From contig JAFDVS010000071.1 of the NCBI GenBank assembly GCA_018268935.1, forward strand, positions 1 through 64,000: DNA of 64,000 nucleotides. Direction: 5' to 3'. The notes beneath the pieces are model-generated. The model saw only the letters and a list, made by a program, of their open reading frames with translations. It had not been told where the DNA came from and did not search any database. Positions 59,045-64,000 of the stretch are shown in pieces; the first letter of the stretch is position 1; each line of letters begins with the position of its first letter. The DNA comes from Acidobacteriota bacterium. GTDB taxonomy: Bacteria; Acidobacteriota; Terriglobia; Bryobacterales; Bryobacteraceae. Made by a program: the position numbers and the translations under genes.

Positions 59045-62000
59045 ATGGATTCCAGACTCCTCCGCAGACAGGCTCTCATTGACGCGCTCGCCACTCGCAT
59101 CGTGGTTCTCGACGGCGCCATGGGCACCATGCTCCATCAGTACAACCCCACCATCGAAGACTGGGGCGGCCCCAAATTTGAGAACTGCCCGGAAAACCTG
59201 CTTTTCACACGCCCGAACTGGATCCTCGACATTCATCGCGCCTATTATCAGGCCGGCGCCGACGTGGTTGAGACCGATTCCTTCGGTGGCGCCGTAGTTA
59301 CCCTCGCTGAGTTCGGCCTCGAAGATCGCACCGAAGAAGTGAACGCCGCCGCGGCCCGCCTCGCCCGCCAGGCTGCCGACGAGTTTTCCCAACCCGGCAG
59401 ACCGCGCTGGGTGGCCGGCTCCATGGGCCCCACCACTAAGGTCATCTCTATCGGTGGCGGCATCACCTTTGACGAACTGCGGCATGGCTACTACCGCCAG
59501 GCGAAGGGTCTTTGGGAAGGCGGCGCCGACTTCCTGCTGCTGGAAACCTGCAACGATACGCGCAGCATCAAAGCCGGCCTTATCGCCGTCAATCAACTCT
59601 CGCAGGAGCTCGGCGACAAGATCCCCGTCATGGTCTCCGGCACCATCGAAACGTTCGGCAAAATGCTCGCCGGCCAATCGGCCGAAGCCTTCTGCGCCTC
59701 GCTCTCGCACGTCGATCTGCTCGCCATCGGCCTCAACTGCGGCACCGGCCCCGAGTTCATGACCGATCATCTCCGCTCCATCCATGAGATGACGTCCGCC
59801 CGCGTTTCCTGCTATCCCAACGCGGGGCTCCCCAACGAAGAACTCAAGTACAACGAAACGCCGGCCACGCTCGCCGCCCAACTGGAGCGCTTCGTCGATC
59901 ACGGCTGGATCAACATCATCGGCGGCTGCTGCGGCACCACTCCCCCGCACATCCAGGCCATGGCTCAGATGGTGGAAGGCCGTAAACCGCGTGCCGGCAA
60001 AGCACCCACGCATCGCGCCTACTACTCCGGCATCGAAATTGTCGAAGCCGAAGACAGCAACCGCCCCCTCATCGTCGGCGAGCGCACCAACGTCATCGGC
60101 TCTCGCGCCTTCAAGAATCTGGTGGCTGCCGAAAAGTGGGATGAAGCCACCGAAATCGCCCGCCGCCAGGTTCGCAACGGCGCGCATATCGTCGACGTCT
60201 GCCTCCAGTCTTCCGATCGCGACGAATCGAAAGACATTCCGTTCTTCTACGAACAGCTCATCAAGAAGATCCAGGCCCCCATCATGATCGACACCACCGA
60301 TCCGGCGGCTGTCGAACAAGCCCTCACCTACTGCCAGGGCAAGAGCATCATCAACTCCGTCAACCTGGAAGACGGCGAAGAGAAATTCGAGCGCATGTGC
60401 CCCATTGCGAAGGCTTATGGCGCGGCGCTGGTTGTCGGCACTATCGACGAAGATCCGCAACAGGCGCAAGCCTTCACCCGCGAGCGCAAACTCGCCATCG
60501 CCCGCCGCTCCGTGGATCTGCTCACCACCAAATACGGCATCGCGCCCGAAGACATCATCATCGATCCGCTGGTCTTCCCCTGCGCCACCGGCGATGAGAA
60601 TTACATCGGCGGAGCGGTGGAAACCATCGAAGCCATCCACCTCATCAAAGAGGCGATTCCCTATGTGAAGACGGTGCTCGGCATTTCGAACATCAGCTTC
60701 GGCCTGCCCGCCGCCGCCCGCGAAGTGGTCAACTCCGTCTTTCTCTATTACTGCACCAAGTCCGGCCTCGACCTCGCCATCGTCAACGCCGAGAAGCTGG
60801 AACGCTTCGCCTCTATCCCGCTCGAAGAGCGCCGCCTCGCCGAGCACCTGCTCTTCAACACGCCTCCGGAAAGCGTCCCTGACGATCACAAAGACGCAGA
60901 ACTGTTGAAGACCGCGCCTGCCGATTGGCGCGAGCAATCCCGCGAGGAGAAGATCGCCGTCAATCAATTCCACATCGCCGCCATCGCCGAGCACTTCCGC
61001 GGCGCCACCGCCCGCACGAAGCAGAAGGCTGCTGACCTGCCGCTCGATCAGCGCCTTGCCAACTACATCATCGAAGGCTCAAAGGAAGGCCTCATCGACG
61101 ACCTGGAGTTGAAGCGCGCCGAAGGCATGGGCCCGCTCGATATCATCAACGGTCCGCTGATGGCCGGTATGAGCGAAGTCGGCCGCCTGTTCAACAACAA
61201 CGAATTGATCGTGGCCGAAGTGCTGCAATCCGCCGAAGCGATGAAGGCCGCCGTCGCGCACCTGGAACAGTACATGGAGAAGACCGAGTCCTCCGCCCGC
61301 GGCAAGATCGTGCTCGCCACAGTAAAGGGCGACGTCCACGACATCGGCAAGAACCTGGTGGAAATCATCCTCTCCAACAACGGCTACACGGTGGTGAACC
61401 TCGGCATCAAGGTTCCACCCGATGAGTTGATCAAAGCTTTCCAGCAACACAAGCCCGATGCCATCGGCCTTTCCGGCCTGCTGGTGAAGAGCGCGCAGCA
61501 GATGGTCACCACAGGCAGCGATCTCAAAGACGCGGGCATCGACGTCCCACTGCTCGTCGGCGGCGCGGCGCTTTCCGACAAGTTCACCCGCTCCAAAATC
61601 GCCCCGGCCTATTCCTCGCCCACCTTTTACGCCAAGGATGCGATGACCGGCCTGCGCCTGCTGAACGAAATCATGGATCCGGCCAAGCGCCAGGAAATGC
61701 TGCGCTCCCACACCTTCGCCGAAGGCGGCCTCGACATGCAGGCCCCCCCCGCGATGGACGTGCCGGTCTCCGAACACCGCAGCGCCAAGGTCCGCATCGA
61801 TCTGCCGATCCCGCCCGCGCCCTACGCCGACCGCCGCGTGCGCACGCTTCCCAACCTCGCCGAGGTCTGGAGCTACATCAATCCCTACATGCTCTATGGC
61901 CGCCACCTGGGCTACAAAGGCAACTTCGAAAAGAACCTCCATGAGCGCGAAACGAAGGCGCTGGAACTCTTCCACCAAATGGAAGAGGTGAAGAAGAAAG

Positions 62001-62623
62001 CCGCCGAGTTCCTCAAAGTGAAAGCCGTGTGGCGCTTCTTCGAAGCCGAGCGCCAGGGCAACGCGATCCAACTCTTCGAACCCGGCGCATCCGAGCCCAT
62101 CCACCGTTTTCAGTTCGGCCGCCAGCCCAAAGCCGATGGCCTCTGCCTCAGCGACTACGTGCTGGATGCCACCGAACATGGCCGCGATCACATCGCGATG
62201 TTCGTGGTCACTGCCGGCGCCGGAGTACGCGAACGCTACGAAGAGGCCAAAGCCGCCGGCGAGTACCTCTATTCGCACGCGCTGCAGGCGCTGGCTATCG
62301 AGACCGCCGAAGGAGCCGCCGAATACCTGCATCGCCGCATCCGTGAAGATTGGGGTTTCCCCGATCCTCCGGCGCTCACCATGCAGGAGCGCTTCACCTC
62401 GCGCTATCGCGGCAAGCGCTACAGCTTCGGCTATCCTGCCTGCCCCAACCTCGAAGATCAAACCGGCATCTGGAAGCTGTTGCAACCCGATGAAATCGGC
62501 GTGCAACTCACCGAAGGGTTCATGATGGAGCCCGAAGCGAGCGTCAGCGCGCTCGTCTTCCATCATCCCGATTGCGCTTATTTCACGGCCGCCGAAGTCG
62601 GTGAGCCGGTGGAGACGGCTTAG
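59045..62623 (+). CDS. metH: Cobalamin-dependent methionine synthase
   Basis: The protein has 1192 residues, against about 1227 in E. coli, with all four modules. The homocysteine domain (1-320) carries zinc cysteines in LLLETCND and GGCCGTTPPH. The methyltetrahydrofolate domain (about 340-600) shows NRPLIVGERTNVIGSRAFK and MIDTTDPAA. The B12 domain has DVHDIGKNLV with Asp763 and His765. The reactivation domain contains KRYSFGYPACPN for AdoMet binding. All key residues are present, so the chain should be a working enzyme making methionine from homocysteine. I see no cobalamin riboswitch in the 60 bp upstream. Its stop codon overlaps that of the convergent gene. Confidence 0.97.
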   Translation: MDSRLLRRQALIDALATRIVVLDGAMGTMLHQYNPTIEDWGGPKFENCPENLLFTRPNWILDIHRAYYQAGADVVETDSFGGAVVTLAEFGLEDRTEEVNAAAARLARQAADEFSQPGRPRWVAGSMGPTTKVISIGGGITFDELRHGYYRQAKGLWEGGADFLLLETCNDTRSIKAGLIAVNQLSQELGDKIPVMVSGTIETFGKMLAGQSAEAFCASLSHVDLLAIGLNCGTGPEFMTDHLRSIHEMTSARVSCYPNAGLPNEELKYNETPATLAAQLERFVDHGWINIIGGCCGTTPPHIQAMAQMVEGRKPRAGKAPTHRAYYSGIEIVEAEDSNRPLIVGERTNVIGSRAFKNLVAAEKWDEATEIARRQVRNGAHIVDVCLQSSDRDESKDIPFFYEQLIKKIQAPIMIDTTDPAAVEQALTYCQGKSIINSVNLEDGEEKFERMCPIAKAYGAALVVGTIDEDPQQAQAFTRERKLAIARRSVDLLTTKYGIAPEDIIIDPLVFPCATGDENYIGGAVETIEAIHLIKEAIPYVKTVLGISNISFGLPAAAREVVNSVFLYYCTKSGLDLAIVNAEKLERFASIPLEERRLAEHLLFNTPPESVPDDHKDAELLKTAPADWREQSREEKIAVNQFHIAAIAEHFRGATARTKQKAADLPLDQRLANYIIEGSKEGLIDDLELKRAEGMGPLDIINGPLMAGMSEVGRLFNNNELIVAEVLQSAEAMKAAVAHLEQYMEKTESSARGKIVLATVKGDVHDIGKNLVEIILSNNGYTVVNLGIKVPPDELIKAFQQHKPDAIGLSGLLVKSAQQMVTTGSDLKDAGIDVPLLVGGAALSDKFTRSKIAPAYSSPTFYAKDAMTGLRLLNEIMDPAKRQEMLRSHTFAEGGLDMQAPPAMDVPVSEHRSAKVRIDLPIPPAPYADRRVRTLPNLAEVWSYINPYMLYGRHLGYKGNFEKNLHERETKALELFHQMEEVKKKAAEFLKVKAVWRFFEAERQGNAIQLFEPGASEPIHRFQFGRQPKADGLCLSDYVLDATEHGRDHIAMFVVTAGAGVRERYEEAKAAGEYLYSHALQALAIETAEGAAEYLHRRIREDWGFPDPPALTMQERFTSRYRGKRYSFGYPACPNLEDQTGIWKLLQPDEIGVQLTEGFMMEPEASVSALVFHHPDCAYFTAAEVGEPVETA

Positions 62624-64000
62624 TTCTTCGTCTCCACACGCTTCGCAACAACCTCGATAGGAACGGTCAGCTTGCCGGAATCAAGATAGAGGGTGATGTC
62701 TTTCGTCGAGAGAGTTGCCGTCACGCCAAGGCTTTTCAACTTCACCAGCTTGAGTGTCTTGCCCTTGTCCGCGGACTTCTCAAATTTCGCCTCTTTGTCG
62801 GCCCAGAAGATACGCTCGACTTTGTCCAGGCCCTCGCCGGCGAGCACCATCTCATCGTCATTGAGAACGGCGCGCTCCTTAGCCTTGGCCTGCGGTTTGG
62901 CCGCTTCCTTGAACTCCAGGGCAGGCATGGGAATGAGAAACGGCCCCTCGTTATTGCGCTTCAACACGATCTGCTTATGCGTCTTGAAATCGTTTGCCTT
63001 GAATTCCAGCGTGCGCACGGAGTTTTTATCCGCGCCTGCCAATTCTCCTGGTGTCGTTGTGGGGCTGAGCACCGTCAGGTCCTGCAACCGGCTCCCATAA
63101 AGCGCGAAGGTGGCGGCTTCTTTGGTTTGGGTCAACAGCACCAACCGCTCCGGTTGCGCCTCCTTGCCCAGCCCATCCAAACGAAACGCAAGCTCGCACT
63201 CCCCAGACTTGCTGAATAGCCGCTTGATCTTTCCGCCCCTCGCCGCTATCAACACTGTGTTCGGCACGTTGACGGAAATGGTCTTTCCATCCCATGACAA
63301 CGGAGCATTGGAGGTTCCAAAAGCACTACGGCCCACCACAATGATGTAGGTGGGTTGGATGGTTTTGCCGGGAAGTTCTCCTCTAAAAGTGAACGTCAGT
63401 TTACTCTGAAGCTCGTCTAGTCTTTCGATTTTCGGAGCAGTAGCTTCGAGATCCCACACAGCCGGGTCCTTGCCGTGCGCGCAAGCGAGAGGAAAGGTGA
63501 GTTCCCTCTCCGTTCCATCCCGGGTCACAATCGCCACCTTCTCCGTGGCGAGGGAGTAGGCTGAGGCAGCGAACCGGAGCATGCGGTGCTGCATGGAGAA
63601 GTTCGCTCCACTGGAGTCGCCCAGGAAGTTGCTCCCCACGCGGATCTGAGTCCCTGTGAGAAACCGCCCCACGATGGACATAAGCAACTGTCCGCTACCC
63701 AGGTCTTCCACCGCGTCAAAATCAAACTCTTGTGGATACTGGCCCATGCCGATCGTCGGGATTCGTCCCTCGGCCGGAAGCCTGTTCACCCGCAGTGTTT
63801 TGTCGATGATGTCACCAGCCAACCCCGTCTTGGCATCGAACTTCCGCCAATAGGTGCGGATGCGCACCTGCCCATAGGATTTCGCCGTCCATCTGGTAGG
63901 GAAGGCCAGTTGCACAAACGTCTGCTTCATTCCGCTGCGGACATACTCCTGACCGAGCACGGGCCGGAAGTACCAGGCGAAACTCGATGTGGCCGGCTTG
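62620..64000 (-). CDS. Beta-rich protein of unknown function, truncated by the window edge
   Basis: The frame is open through base 64000, so the start lies outside; at least 459 residues are seen. Several sections look like Ig or IPT/TIG-type beta-domains (KTISVNVPNTVLIAARGGKIK, EMVLAGEGLDKVERIFWADKEA, GVTATLSTKDITLYLDSG). The distal visible end has an aromatic-rich portion (SSFAWYFRPVLGQEYVRSG). It is likely a surface or secreted protein. No motif for an enzyme is visible. A GTG at 63960 could be taken as a start but the reading continues past it. The TAA overlaps the metH TAG on the other strand. Confidence 0.65.
   Translation of the reverse strand, partial: KPATSSFAWYFRPVLGQEYVRSGMKQTFVQLAFPTRWTAKSYGQVRIRTYWRKFDAKTGLAGDIIDKTLRVNRLPAEGRIPTIGMGQYPQEFDFDAVEDLGSGQLLMSIVGRFLTGTQIRVGSNFLGDSSGANFSMQHRMLRFAASAYSLATEKVAIVTRDGTERELTFPLACAHGKDPAVWDLEATAPKIERLDELQSKLTFTFRGELPGKTIQPTYIIVVGRSAFGTSNAPLSWDGKTISVNVPNTVLIAARGGKIKRLFSKSGECELAFRLDGLGKEAQPERLVLLTQTKEAATFALYGSRLQDLTVLSPTTTPGELAGADKNSVRTLEFKANDFKTHKQIVLKRNNEGPFLIPMPALEFKEAAKPQAKAKERAVLNDDEMVLAGEGLDKVERIFWADKEAKFEKSADKGKTLKLVKLKSLGVTATLSTKDITLYLDSGKLTVPIEVVAKRVETKN

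Noticed and set aside
59018..60994. Long minus-strand open frame opposite metH
   Set aside because: Low-complexity Gly/Ala/Asp/Val product with no motif; metH is unmistakable on the other strand.
1..64000. CRISPR arrays, insertion sequences, rRNA, tRNA, prophage
   Set aside because: No regularly spaced direct repeats, transposase or integrase proteins, or structural RNA signatures were seen on reading both strands.

Overview
The window looks like chromosomal DNA of an Acidobacteriota, most likely of the Solibacter/Bryobacter type. This is an inference from gene content: an Oar-like TonB receptor next to a CRTAC/FG-GAP protein, several ECF sigma factors paired with Ser/Thr kinases, many secreted TPR, NHL, beta-helix and glycan-active proteins, and a uniformly GC-rich composition. 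Genes are densely packed with many 1-8 bp overlaps. I found no gap over 300 bp without a gene, and no tRNA, rRNA, CRISPR array or insertion sequence.

Layout. 1-10.9 kb: the 3' end of an MrfA-like helicase; a minus-strand operon (Oar receptor, CRTAC protein, sarcosine-oxidase-like FAD enzyme, TPR protein); then a divergent seven-CxxCH cytochrome with TPRs and a YcaQ/AlkZ-type DNA glycosylase. 10.9-15.3 kb: two near-identical ECF sigma genes, the second fused by an ATGA overlap to a transmembrane kinase-TPR gene, and an unlisted 38-codon ORF. 15.4-17.5 kb: a metallophosphoesterase and an orphan, badly reduced ABC ATPase. 17.5-22.7 kb: a small glycan locus (beta-helix lipoprotein, MFS transporter, heparinase II/III-like lyase). 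22.7-31.5 kb: endonuclease III, a TMTC-like membrane protein with TPRs, SRPBCC, zinc-ribbon and NadD-like genes, a large secreted protein and a PHP-domain lipoprotein. 31.6-36.1 kb: a frameshifted hybrid-type sensor kinase, its response regulator and an HDOD protein.

36.1-41.8 kb is a six-gene electron-transfer operon: SQR-like flavoprotein, 49-aa protein, polytopic membrane protein, Rieske protein, cytochrome b, and a CydA-like protein fused to a c-type cytochrome. I read it as an alternative quinol-oxidising or oxygen-reducing complex.

41.9-50.6 kb is the most striking region: an eight-gene, translationally coupled minus-strand operon. It holds a GH140/DUF4038 candidate apiosidase, an MFS transporter, a RuBisCO-like protein, a DUF1537 kinase, an ApnO-like oxidoreductase, a DUF5060 glycoside hydrolase, an Asp/Glu-racemase-family protein and a small secreted protein. 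Together they fit uptake and breakdown of the branched plant sugar apiose through D-apionate, ending in a RuBisCO-like step.

50.6-64 kb: a Fic AMP-transferase between AT-rich borders, secreted beta-propeller and NHL proteins, a PrsW-like protease, a third ECF sigma/kinase pair in reversed order, cobalamin-dependent methionine synthase, and a truncated unknown protein running off the right end.
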